In this document: positions 22,364 to 32,181 of the stretch, piece after piece
Layout: each line of letters begins with the position of its first letter
How positions within the stretch are numbered: position 1 is the first letter of the stretch
NCBI RefSeq assembly: GCF_016808335.1
Contig: NC_053139.1
Span: 15,866,782-15,930,781, forward strand
DNA length: 64,000 nucleotides
Direction of reading: 5' to 3'
DNA from: Panicum virgatum
Lineage: Eukaryota > Streptophyta > Magnoliopsida > Poales > Poaceae
The notes under the pieces: model-generated
Databases searched by the model: none
Seen by the model: the letters and a program-made list of their open reading frames with translations, nothing else
What the model was told of the DNA's origin: nothing
Made by a program: the position numbers and the translations under genes

Positions 22364-22621
22364 ATATTCAGAAGCTCCATCAAATTCCCATTCCAACGCA
22401 TTCAAGATCAATGAATTTGAAGACCCGTACAAGGAGATATGGAAAGAACATTGGACATTGCGCGTTCTGAAATTCGTCGGGACAGATTGCAGCGCTTTGA
22501 TAAAATGAACATAACTCTATTGTTCGGAATCAATTTTGGGCGAATAAGGACTCGTTGGAAAGAAAAATTCATGCACTTCGCAATGGAGCAATGTTTTAGT
22601 ACAGGTTCTGTTCTGGAAATT
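22364..22621 (+). repeat. LARD interior repeat R4
   Basis: Fourth diverged repeat: GCTCCATCAAATTCCC start, GCGCGTTCTGAAATTCG, GATTGCAGCGC, CATAACTCTATTG and GGACTCGTTGGAAAG. It lies about 2 kb from R3, so the unit is dispersed, not tandem. Confidence 0.65.
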
Positions 22622-24895
22622 GAAAGAAAAATTTGTGAAGATGCGGCAGCAATGAGACAACAAGGAATTGAAGGTGGCGACGACGACGTGAAGCAATGAT
22701 TGGGACCATGACTTAGTACAAGAAGAAGTTGAAGGAAATTGTGGCAACAAAGGTGAAAACACATTGAAGATGATATTCATACACATGAGGGAAGGACTTC
22801 AAGAATTTCAAGATGGTCCATCTTCTCCTTCCACGCCTAGCATCATGCTAAGCATGGGGGAGGATTTCGAGGACAAGGAAGAAAGATCTCATGTAGTAAG
22901 ATAATCACGGTTGACACAAGATGCTCATGATTCTTCTTCCATGCTTAGCACAATGCTTAAGTATGGGGGAGGCCGTGCTACACTTCATTACGAGCATCGA
23001 GAAGGACGGTAATTCTTCCTCAACTCTCTCTTTTTCTAAATGCTTGTACATATATGCCTTCAACCAAAGATGCAACCTTTGTATATCTCTCCCTATAATA
23101 ACATGGCTTCTAGGAGGACAACCTAGTTTTGTTTTTAATTTCAATAAGTGTAGGATGACCATCACTTTGAGCTCACCACAACGATACATTTTGGCAATGC
23201 CTTATGCTTATGGAAAAATGATGAAAGTTGCTGCTTTGTTTTACCTACGCTATGTTATATATGACTTGACCATTTGCTCTCAATTAAATGGAATTAAAAT
23301 GATTAAATACCGGCTCTTTTATTTGTGGAGGTTAAATGACTAAATTCTAAACCCACATATTATATGTTGCTATTTGATTTAAGTCTACCGATGACCTTAT
23401 ACCTTGTGTTGTTTAATTTGAAAACTTAATTCCTATGCTATCTACATTTGTGAATCTCTTGCAAAGTTCTACTTACCAAAGCCTATAGAAGCATATTCTT
23501 TCATGATGAAACCTTTAGATTGCAAACTTATATTTTGATGAGTTGGATTAAGATTGATTTCTTTGGTATGAGACTAAGAAGCTGGTCATTCCGTTTTTTT
23601 TGTGTACCCTCCTTTTTGCTAGCCTATTTATCCATGCATTGTGAGTTTCTACTTCGGGAATTTTACAAACCTCGCTGGATATCCACCCTAAACCAAAAAT
23701 ATCTTTTTGTGATTACCTCCTTGACCACAACCCAATTTGAGTATGGATTATCATTTCGATGGAATCAAAAGAATCAAGGGCACCATATAAAGAAAAGTTT
23801 TGGGAGACAAGGCTCCCCGGAGATACTTTGATGCCTAATAGAATCGCGACTTGGCTTTGGGTTTGCTTTGCTCTTGCATGGTTTACCTAGAGTACATCAA
23901 CTATCGTGTTCTTGTTGTTCGTTACTGATTATCCTCGTGTAGTGACAGTATGCGGGAGGGAAAGGTTTTGATCCTGGAACACACCTTCAAGCGGTTTTAC
24001 GAAGAAGGTGAATTTGAGATACTTACCCTAGCTAGTTGGTTCTCCCACTATTCATACTCGAGGACGAGCATTCGTTCAAGCATGGGGGGATGGCTGGGTA
24101 AGTATTTTATGTTATCAAAAGTTCTAAGGAGCAAAAAGAAAGAAAGAAAAAAAATGAAAAATGAAAAAAAAGAGAAGAATAAAATGCTCCTTAGTTCTTT
24201 TTGGTTTCATTAATTTTCCAAGTTACTTTGAAGAATTATTCCATACTCAAATCTTCCAACCATGTGCAATCCGATAACGAGAACTTCATTTGTGTCTCGG
24301 GATCATCCATTTGCCACTTGCACATGTCCACCTATCTAAATGTGTGTGTTTCATCTTTCCCCCTTTCCAACATTATTTTCCAATGGCCTTTTTGACTAGT
24401 CTCGGTAATCCCATTAGATCTCTCTCTTAGTTTGACAATATTTTAGATATAATGTTTTGCTAGGATTGTTTTTACCTACCAAGCTCCACATAAGCCTTCC
24501 ACTTTTATATATGAGTAGAATAGGTTGAAAACAATCTAATGTAGGCTTGAGCGACTTGATGAGATGAGTATTTCCATGATCTTTTGCAAGAGAACCTCAC
24601 TTATGTTTGATATGCATTCTTTTGAAAACTCTTCACGATGAAACAAGGTAAAGGTTTGAAGTTCGCTTAAGTTTGAGAGCATTGCATTTATTTATTATTG
24701 TGGCTTGTTCTTTAATTGCTAGTCTATCTTCCATAATGAAAAAGTAGCCGGTCACAACATGAACTTAAATGCTAAATACTTGAGAGAGCAATATGTCTTG
24801 TTATGTATGACTAAGTGCAGAGAGGACATTGAGGGGCAACGCTGATTTCTTTATAAGCAAAGCTCCTGGACTTACTCGAGGATGAGCAAGGTTTA

Positions 24896-24908
24896 AGCAT
24901 GGGGGAAA
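24896..24908 (+). promoter_or_regulatory. Polypurine tract of LARD element
   Basis: AGCATGGGGGAAA immediately before the TG of the 3' LTR, the expected plus-strand primer. Similar AGCATGGGGGA tracts lie further upstream near 22852, 22960 and 24079. Confidence 0.8.
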
Positions 24909-26374
24909 TGTTGGCGCTCCTTAAGTACCCATTTTATCCCTTGTTTATCCTTGATAATGGCATGAATTCAATATCAAAATCACTAACCGTCCTAACCCCG
25001 GCCTAATTATTGGTCATTTTCACGTTTGCACATATATTTTGGAGGAACTTCGTTTTTGCAGGTTTTTGGCCTATTTTGGAGCATGAAATGACGAGGCCCG
25101 TGATCGAGCGCTAACACGGAGAAAGGCGAGGGCCAAAGCCCAAAAGGGAGGACCAAAGCCCATGTTGATTCGAAGCCCATTCATGCACATCCATCCTCCA
25201 AGAGAGCCCAAAGGACCGAGCCCACGAAGATGAGATCAAGATACTTCGGGATTAAGCAAAGCAAATGAAGATTTAAGGAAGGATTCCTTATCCTATCCTT
25301 TCCTCGAAGATATCTCCAAGATAACAACGTCCAAAGGGGTGCAATCGTGAAGGATAGAAACTCTAGAAGATGCGAGGAGTCTACACGCCAAAGATGAGAC
25401 CGAGGCGAGCCCGAAAAGGGGTAGGCCGGCCGGCCTAGGCCCATGGGGCCGGCCGGCCCAGCCCTTTTCTGAGGCGGTTTTCCTTCCCCTTCGACCGGTG
25501 GCTTCCTCGGCTTATAAATAGCTCGCACCTTATTCAACTCGGAGCATCCATCCAACCAGAACTCGACGAAAACCTAGGGCCAAGACCGGAGGGAGACGAC
25601 GGCCGCCGCAAGTCTTCGAAGTTGTTTAGGAGATGGCTTAGGCCATCCCTAGCCGCCATGGCCTCCCTGCGTGGTTGTGTCATGGTGGAGTTCATGAGCT
25701 AGTTGGAGTCGTCAATGGTGTATACGCGGTGGTGGCGATCCAAACGAATCTATTATGTGAGTAATGTCTTCATGTCATCCGATCTATTTAGCGATCATGT
25801 CTCTCCTCTTTCGATTTCGTTCTTGCTTTGGGTGCGCTTATTCCTAGATCTATTCTCGAGATAGATTGCATGGGGTGTTCTTTTAGCTATGGTGGCTAGG
25901 AGTTCATACCGGATCTACCCAAAGGAGGTTCGACTTGCTTCAGGGTATCCCGTTGAAAAGGGGGGCGTCGTGACAGGCCGTCTCCACAGAGTAGGTTGGG
26001 TATCGAGGGATCGGATTGGAGGTTTTGATTTAAAGAGGCTTTGGATGAGATGCATGTTGAGCTTACTCGTTTAGCTAGAACTACAACTAGAATGCGTGTG
26101 ATAGGCTTAGTCATGCCTTCGGTCATGCTTTATCCTTACCGATGTTCATGGATGAGATCAACCTTCGTACATCACTCATATCTATCAAAGGTTCACCTTT
26201 TATATGCAATTAATGCTTCATGTTAGGATAGATCCGTTAGATTAGATGGAAAACCCTAGTAAGTTCATTGTCGATCCACGGATTGATAAACCTTGGGGGA
26301 ATACTCTAAGGGAAAAGCTACCACGAACCGTGTGCTTGCGGTATACAAATCGGGGGCGTTAGTGAACGTCAACA
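24909..26374 (+). repeat. LARD 3' LTR (TATA box intact)
   Basis: 1466 bp, TGTTGG...CAACA, with TATAAATA at 25513-25520 in the context CTTATAAATAGCTCGCACC. The following ATACG at 26375-26379 is the right copy of the target duplication. Confidence 0.92.
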
Positions 26375-26379
26375 ATACG

Positions 26380-27228
26380 TGGCAGATGTTCCGGCCATCT
26401 TGGTTGGGGACGAGAGCAACATAGGGGCCGTAGTCGTTCCCGTAGTTGTACCTAACATAGTTGAAGGAGACTGTCGCGGGTACCGCCTGCCTCCGGGTCG
26501 CCACCGGCACTGTCCAAGGACGGCGGCGGCGGGTTTGCGACGGCCTTCAGGAGGCTCCAGCGCCGCCACAGATCATGCGGCTGTAGTGAGGCGGCTAGGG
26601 TTTGGACTCAGTGGGACTGACTTTCCAAAGGCCGGGCCCCACTATTTATTATGGCGCTGGGCGACCTGGGGCCGCAACCACATGTATGGTTGCGCTTCCG
26701 ATCAGGGTGCGGAACGGGATCTAATAGTGTTCTTATCCTCTTTTTCCCATTTTCTGGATTTTCGGCATTTTTGACCACCAAAAATTCCAACACTCTCCCC
26801 TTTGGTCTAAAGGCCGATAACTAATGCCATACTTTAAAGTAGAGTTATGCAAGAGACAGTGATTTACAATAGTGAACGAATCCCACTGCAACACAGTTGT
26901 CTACAATGCACAGAACTACTCCATCTAATGGGAGGTAGTTGTCTTATGACCCTTCCAATATCACAGGCTATCCGATAATCCCATGCCGGCAATAAGCTCA
27001 TGAAAAATTTTGGGAGGTAAGCCTTTCGTTAGTGGATCCACGAGCATTTCCTTAGTGCTTATATGCTCTAACTCAATAGTGTGATCTTGTATTCTATCCT
27101 TCACAATAAAATACTTAATCTCGATGTGCTTGGCAGCGCCACTCGATTTGTTGTTGTTAGCATGGAAAACTGCAACTTTATTATTGCAGTATAATCTTAG
27201 TGGTTTACTTATGCTATCTACCACTCTT
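26380..27228 (-). mobile_element. Copia retrotransposon 3' fragment (RNase H end, PPT, 3' LTR)
   Basis: Minus-strand fragment. An open frame (26961 to about 27228) encodes the end of a copia RNase H: VDSISKPLRLYCNNKVAVFH, then KHIEIKYFIVKDRIQDH, and the usual tail VDPLTKGLPPKIFHELIAGMGL. After it a polypurine tract (26793-26805, AAAGGGGAGAG on the minus strand) precedes an LTR that begins TGTTGG at 26792 and carries an AATAAATA box near 26645. The LARD element interrupts this LTR; its remainder continues leftward from 16463. The RT, integrase and gag parts are missing. Confidence 0.75.
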
Positions 27229-27342
27229 AGTCCGACCGAGGCGGGCAGTCCGACTGCCTCGGTAAATCTTGATTTACCGTGACGAATGCCTCGAGGCGGA
27301 CGGGTCTGCCCGCCTCGAGAAAAAAAATATTGTAGTAGTGAT
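27229..27342 (-). mobile_element. CACTA terminal fragment
   Basis: Minus strand reads CACTACTACAATATTTTTTT from 27342, then GAGGCGGGC-type arms alternating with their complements, the usual look of a CACTA TIR with subterminal repeats. It is a different family from the element at 53207. It abuts the copia RNase H frame directly at about 27228. Confidence 0.65.
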
Positions 27343-27979
27343 CCTGACCGGATGGGGGGAAGCGCTCCCCGCGCACAGGTCACGGGGTATCAATAGCGTA
27401 CCTGGGGCAAGCATACACCTCCACAAGTAGTTCCCCGAGACGTTGAGCCGCCGCCATTCATCTGGACATGCAATCTAATCCTTCTCGCTCAGGGGCACCA
27501 TCACTGCCATCCTCCACGCTCTGACACCGACAGCGCCGCATTGGTCGCCGCTAAGCGCGCCAAAGCCGAGCCGTGCTTGCCCCCCCCCCCTCAAGGTCAC
27601 CGTGCTCACCACCGGAGCAAGAGGAGAATCGCCTCCCATGCTTGGCTGCCGGTTAAACTACTCTTTTTCATTTCCGTTTATAGTTTATCTCAGCACTATA
27701 CGAAACATATCGAGTATGTAGTGGTATTTCACTAGTATAGAATAGTTCATCCCAAACACCCTATTGCCGTCCGTTTAAATCGACCCGGTGATAATAGTCT
27801 GTCACCGCTAGTACCTTTTGGACCAGTGGTGATAGTAGGCATCATCGCTAGGTCGTGTTACGAACCAACTATGATAGGGTCAACAGACATCACCGTCGGT
27901 TCCAAAAATTTGTGGATGCCTGTAAGTCATGCTTCATGGGGCACTCGGATGTGTCCAACAGTGACTGTACCAAAAAAGA
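27343..27979. other. Unassigned repeat-like DNA
   Basis: A GC-rich part (27343-27650) has a C10 run and no recognised protein. A later part (27765-27900) has CACCGCTAGTACC/GGTGATA-type arms that resemble CACTA subterminal motifs, but no TIR was found. Confidence 0.3.
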
Positions 27980-27995
27980 GAACCATAGAATCTGC
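27980..27995. repeat. LINE target site duplication (left)
   Basis: GAACCATAGAATCTGC, repeated exactly at 28300-28315. Confidence 0.88.
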
Positions 27996-28299
27996 AACAA
28001 CAACAATAACAACATAGCCTTTTTTCCCAAGCAAGTTGGGGTAGGCTAGAGATGAAACCCGAAAGAAATAAGTTCAAGGTTCAGGCACATTGATAGCTAG
28101 TCTCCAAGCGCTCCTATCCAAAGCTATCTCTTTAGAGATATTCCAATCCTTAAGGTCTCTCTTAACCGACTCATCCCACGTCAGTTTAGGTCTACCTCTA
28201 TCCCTCTTTACATTATCGACCCGCTCAAGAACCCTATTACGCACCGGCGCCTCAGGAGGCCTTCGTTGGACATGTCCAAACCATCTCAGCTGATGCTGG
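27996..28299 (-). mobile_element. 5'-truncated LINE insertion
   Basis: Between two 16-bp target copies. On the minus strand the 3' end is a TTG-rich tail (complement of AACAACAACAATAACAAC) preceded by the common grass LINE 3' region. The rest is the C-terminal end of a LINE reverse transcriptase frame. Long exact target copies, a simple-repeat tail and 5' truncation are standard for target-primed reverse transcription. Confidence 0.85.
28074..28299 (-). pseudogene. LINE reverse transcriptase, C-terminal fragment
   Basis: An open minus-strand frame of about 75 codons without start: QLRWFGHVQRRPPEAPVR, RDRGRPKLTWDESVKRDL, then WRLAINVPEP and a TGA at 28074-28076. This is the well-known tail of plant RTE/L1-like RT pseudogenes. 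The catalytic RT domain is absent because of 5' truncation. Confidence 0.8.
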
Positions 28300-28905
28300 G
28301 AACCATAGAATCTGCACGGGTGAAAAATAAAAAATTAAAATATCCTTTCAAAATAAAAGAAAAGTCAAATATATAAGCAATCAGATTGCCGGTCGTCCTA
28401 AGAATAGTGAAAGATGTGGACATGGCAGCTTATGGTTTTGTGAGAAATTAATTCATAAAAAATAAAAGACATCTCGTCGTAATTGGTGAAAAAAACATGT
28501 AGAAGACGTGCTTCCAATTATTTATTATCCTACTATTCTATTCCTTGCATTTGAAATTATAGTTCACTTTGTCCTAAGTCAAACTTATGACCGGGTTATA
28601 CAAAAAAACATTAACATCTAGAGCATCAGATTAGTTTCATTAGTTGAATCGACCATGAAGTATGTATTGAAACAGGCAGTATTATTATGGTTTAGTTGAT
28701 ATTGTGTGGGATTCAAATAAACCCCAGAAAAGTCATGGACGTATAAAATTTTCTGCGGTACAAAAATATGCAAAATATACTCAGAAGTCTACTCCCAACG
28801 GTCAAGAGAAGGCAAAAAGGGTAGGGCCCTTAGATGTTGATTCGGAGGCGCAAATTAAAGTTTGCATAGTTTCTATGAAGATGTTGGTTTGCATCTTATA
28901 TGTTC

Positions 28906-28926
28906 ATATATATATATATATATATA
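28906..28926. repeat. (TA)n microsatellite
   Basis: About ten uninterrupted AT repeats inside the original LecRK-2 upstream region. Confidence 0.9.
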
Positions 28927-29282
28927 CAAATTTGTTCTTTTTATGGCATGTATAATAAAACCCTTCTTCTGCGAGTATATAATAATATTTCAACATATCC
29001 ACCCAGCAAATTTCCAGATCTGCAATATAATATTAAAACTGCAAGTAATGTCTGGAGGACTAAACTCAGTAATTAGTCAATGTCGTGCTGACAAATGATA
29101 CAAACCTTGTTGAATCCCTTGCACCCAGGTGTCGTTGATGCCATATGCCAACCCAGGAAGACCGCCAACTCTTTCCATGTCGTGACCTGATGAATTTCCA
29201 CAATTTTGTTTAATTTCTTGTGCTGGAGATGTGCCAGCAGACTAGGTCGTATCTCCTGTAGGAACTGGGTGTCCTAGCAGAC

Positions 29283-29289
29283 TATAAAT
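29283..29289 (+). promoter_or_regulatory. Probable native TATA box of LecRK-2, now displaced
   Basis: TATAAAT in AGACTATAAATCTCCAC. Without the retroelement, the box would end about 42 bases before the LecRK-2 ATG, a plausible distance for a short 5' leader. It now lies more than 10 kb upstream. Confidence 0.5.
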
Positions 29290-29316
29290 CTCCACATTTC
29301 GTGATCTGCTAAACAC

Positions 29317-29321
29317 AAATC
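29317..29321. repeat. Target site duplication of Sirevirus-like element (left)
   Basis: AAATC, matched by AAATC at 39978-39982 after the other LTR. Confidence 0.88.
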
Positions 29322-30789
29322 TCAGGGACCGAAACTGGCAACCAGAGGGGGGTGAATGGGAGCCGATCAAAATTTCTTTCGAAATCGATCCGTCGGCCTA
29401 TATCCCGAAAATCACCACAAACCCTCAAATCCTAAATAAGGTGTGGAGTAACTATAGAAGAGCTAAACCAACTCAAATCACCCCTAGGAACTCAAAATTT
29501 GCAGGGAGGTTCCTGGGATAGAGACGAACCTCTCCACAAAAGGATTCAACCCAAAACGCAAAGGATCACAAGAATTTCGTGGGGGAAAGATGTAAAAGAG
29601 GGTTTTCCAAAAAAACTCCAAAAACCTCAATCCGAGGGACTCGTGATTCTCGGGGGTTTAGCTCTAGGCTAGATGATCGAAAAGAAAATCACGGAGTCCC
29701 TAAACCCACCAAGAGAAAGACTTAATCTCAAAAACCACCAAAAGTGAGGAAATCAATCCATGAACAAAAGATGAACGGGAACACAAGAGAGCTGCTCAAA
29801 AGGGTCCTCAATTTCATTCAAATTCATCATGATTTACAGAGGAATTCACCTATACAAGAGCTAGACCTCCACCCATTCATCCACCCTCTCAAATTTGTGG
29901 ACCTAGCTATAATTTAGACCAAGTTTTCCATGGAAACCTCGGCCTAACCCTAGAACAGAGACAGGAGCAAGGAAAAACAGAAAAGGACTCGTGGCTTGGA
30001 GGCTCACCTGTCCAAGGGGGCAGGTGAGATGTATTTATACGACCTCGGGAGCGACCGGTCAGACCGGTCTCACAGACCGGTCAGACCGGTCCCTTCCCAG
30101 AAATGTCCTCCACCCTGACTCGAACACTAAAACGCCCGTAGGAGCAAAACCGGAAAGGGTACAAGATCTCATCCGACGTTGGAGCTTCTTTTTCGACTCG
30201 AAGCCTTCTCCGCGATGCCGCCACGTCGATGCAAATCTGATCCGCGGTTTTGAGGGGTCCGCGAAACCCGGTGAGGTGGCCGGTTTTGAGAAAACCGCAA
30301 AAACTCCACACGCGGGAAGATTCCCGCCTCCACGCCGTGGCCCTGGACGCCATTCCCGCCTCGGCCTTCTAACGGCCCTAGACGCGCCCGACGCCCGTCA
30401 CCTCATCGCCCGCAGCGAGGCCCTAGACGCCGTCGACGCCCGTCACCTCCGCCAGTCCCGAGACCAACGCCCGTGCCTCCACGACTTCGCGTGTTCAACC
30501 GCCGTCCGCCAGCTTGGTTTTTTGGCGCAAACCAAGAAACCCGCCATCCATCGATGCTTGCACCCTTGATCCAGGAGTGGACGCCATAGCTGCTGCCCGG
30601 CCCGAGCTCCGGTCCCAGCTGCCCTTCACCGCCATCCACCGCACGGTCCATCGGCCACAGCACCTCCACGGCAGCTCACCGTCGACACTCGATGCCTGTG
30701 TACCTGCAACCAAAGACCAAGCACACGATCACGCCGCATGGTTGACAATTCACTCATCACAGCCAGGAGTGAGTACTGCTCATTCCTCA
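29322..30789 (-). repeat. Sirevirus-like 3' LTR
   Basis: 1468 bp. Contains two GACCGGTCAGACCGGT palindrome groups near 30053-30092. It lacks a block of about 250 bp present in the other LTR at 38434-38683. Confidence 0.9.
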
Positions 30790-30800
30790 ATCTCCCCCTT
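30790..30800 (-). promoter_or_regulatory. Polypurine tract, with upstream repeats
   Basis: CAAGGGGGAGA on the minus strand directly before the 3' LTR. Near-identical tracts occur at 31182-31192 and 31217-31227, and a weaker one at 31266-31276. Confidence 0.8.
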
Positions 30801-32181
30801 GATGGGTGCATTGTCAACACACCACCTGTAACTAGAGAAGTGAAAAGTAAAAAATGGCACGAAGAAAGTGAAGAACTGAAGCAAGTGACAAAAAAACTCA
30901 GAAAGGCAAGAATAGTCACTTACTCAAGCAAAGATCGATTCCCTAAGACAAGGGCAACGGCTCGACGCATTCGATCAAAAGCCAAATCATGACTCCTCAA
31001 AGACAGAGGTAATGCTCGACACAGTCATGCAAGAAGCAGAGGGAAGGCGAGGAAAGATCAGGAGCCAAAACAAAGCAGACACTCCCCATGCAGAGCCTTT
31101 CCCTCTCACAAGTGCAACTCTCCCAAAATGATGCACTCTCAAAGCCATGTGCACAACAAGTGTTTCAAAAAATCAAACAAGTCTCCCCCTTGTTCGATCA
31201 CTTCTCTCACAAAAATTCTCCCCCTTGTTGGCACACGCACACATCAAGCCTAAAAAATGCCTAAACCTCCCCCTGAAATCATGCTATGCAATGAATGTCG
31301 TGCAGAGAGTGTAAGTGAAACATTCAGGCATACAAAGATATGATCATCTAGTGACAGGCATGTGTGCTTCATAAACAGGAACTGAATCTAGCTCAACAGG
31401 GTATATCAATCAAGTCCAGAGCTAGCAAGTTCAGTTTAGCAAAAATAAAAGCATCACCCATGATCTAGCAACAGCAAGTAGGAGAAAGAAAGCAGTGCTA
31501 GCCAAACTCATACAAGGTGATCCAAAGCAGCCAATATATTTTATCATGAATCAATTCTGCAACTCAACACTTGCATTTGAATGAAAATTTTACAGTATAT
31601 ATCAAGCAAGTGTTTCTGCCAGGGGTTGAAAGCCTGTCATGTTTTACTTAGCAGTGAGGCCAAGCCTATGCCAAGGGCAGTAAGAAGCTTAAGGCACTTG
31701 CTTCAGTCATGCACAGCCTTGCCCGGGTTCTCACTATTGCTATGTGAGCCGTCCCGAAAGCTCGATCAGTGCGACAAGCAATCCCACCTGGATCTTTTCA
31801 ATCCATTTCAGACATATATTTAACAATTTTAGCTCATGTCAAAGATTAAAAACCACACTAGCATGAATAAGATAGCAAAGCGTATCAATACAACCTAACA
31901 TGCTAGTAGCCAGACAGGGTGATCGGTTTTCAGATTTTCAAATCAAAATAGCTTAACTCAGATGATATGACATATACTGAAGACCAAGCTATACATGATC
32001 AAGTCTAAGAAACTACACTAGCAAGCACTAGAGGATCATAACAGTGTATACAAGAATGCCAGTGTTGTGAAGCAATGCAAAATGCAAACATGTACAATGC
32101 AAATGCATCTATCAGAAGCTAGAAAGTGAAGAGAAACAAAAACAAAGACCTACAAAAAGCTAACCAAAGAGAAGTCAGCGA
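30801..32181 (-). other. Non-coding tract between RNase H and 3' LTR
   Basis: About 1.4 kb without a recognisable frame. Some Sireviruses carry an env-like frame here, but I see none in this copy. Confidence 0.6.

Larger units (their letters stand above)
16469..26374 (+). mobile_element. Non-autonomous LTR retrotransposon (LARD type), complete
   Basis: Two highly similar LTRs (16469-17916 and 24909-26374), each TGTTGG...CAACA, flank a 7-kb interior. The primer binding site at 17925-17942 (TGGCGCCGTTGCCGGGGA) matches the 3' end of plant tRNA-Asp, and a polypurine tract precedes the right LTR. A perfect 5-bp target duplication shows insertion on the plus strand. No gag, protease, RT, RNase H or integrase signature is found in any frame, so the element must have depended on proteins from a relative. 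tRNA-Asp priming is typical of Athila/Tat-clade gypsy elements. Interior features include four diverged repeats and several polypurine-like tracts. It inserted into the 3' LTR of a copia fragment. Confidence 0.92.
28316..29316 (+). other. Native upstream region of LecRK-2
   Basis: AT-rich, no recognised gene. Because the Sirevirus insertion duplicated AAATC, the sequence left of 29322 is what originally lay directly before LecRK-2. It contains a TA dinucleotide run (28906-28926) and a TATA-like box at 29283-29289. Confidence 0.6.

Noticed and set aside
27343..27650. GC-rich segment as a captured gene fragment
   Set aside because: I could not recognise any protein family and the frames are short; left as unassigned.
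30400..30992. Open frames in the left Sirevirus-like LTR as host genes
   Set aside because: They lie inside the LTR and the adjoining non-coding tract, and correspond to the same GC-rich stretch found in the other LTR next to LecRK-2.
30801..32181. Env-like gene between RNase H and the 3' LTR
   Set aside because: No frame of useful length, no signal peptide and no membrane segment was found in this tract.
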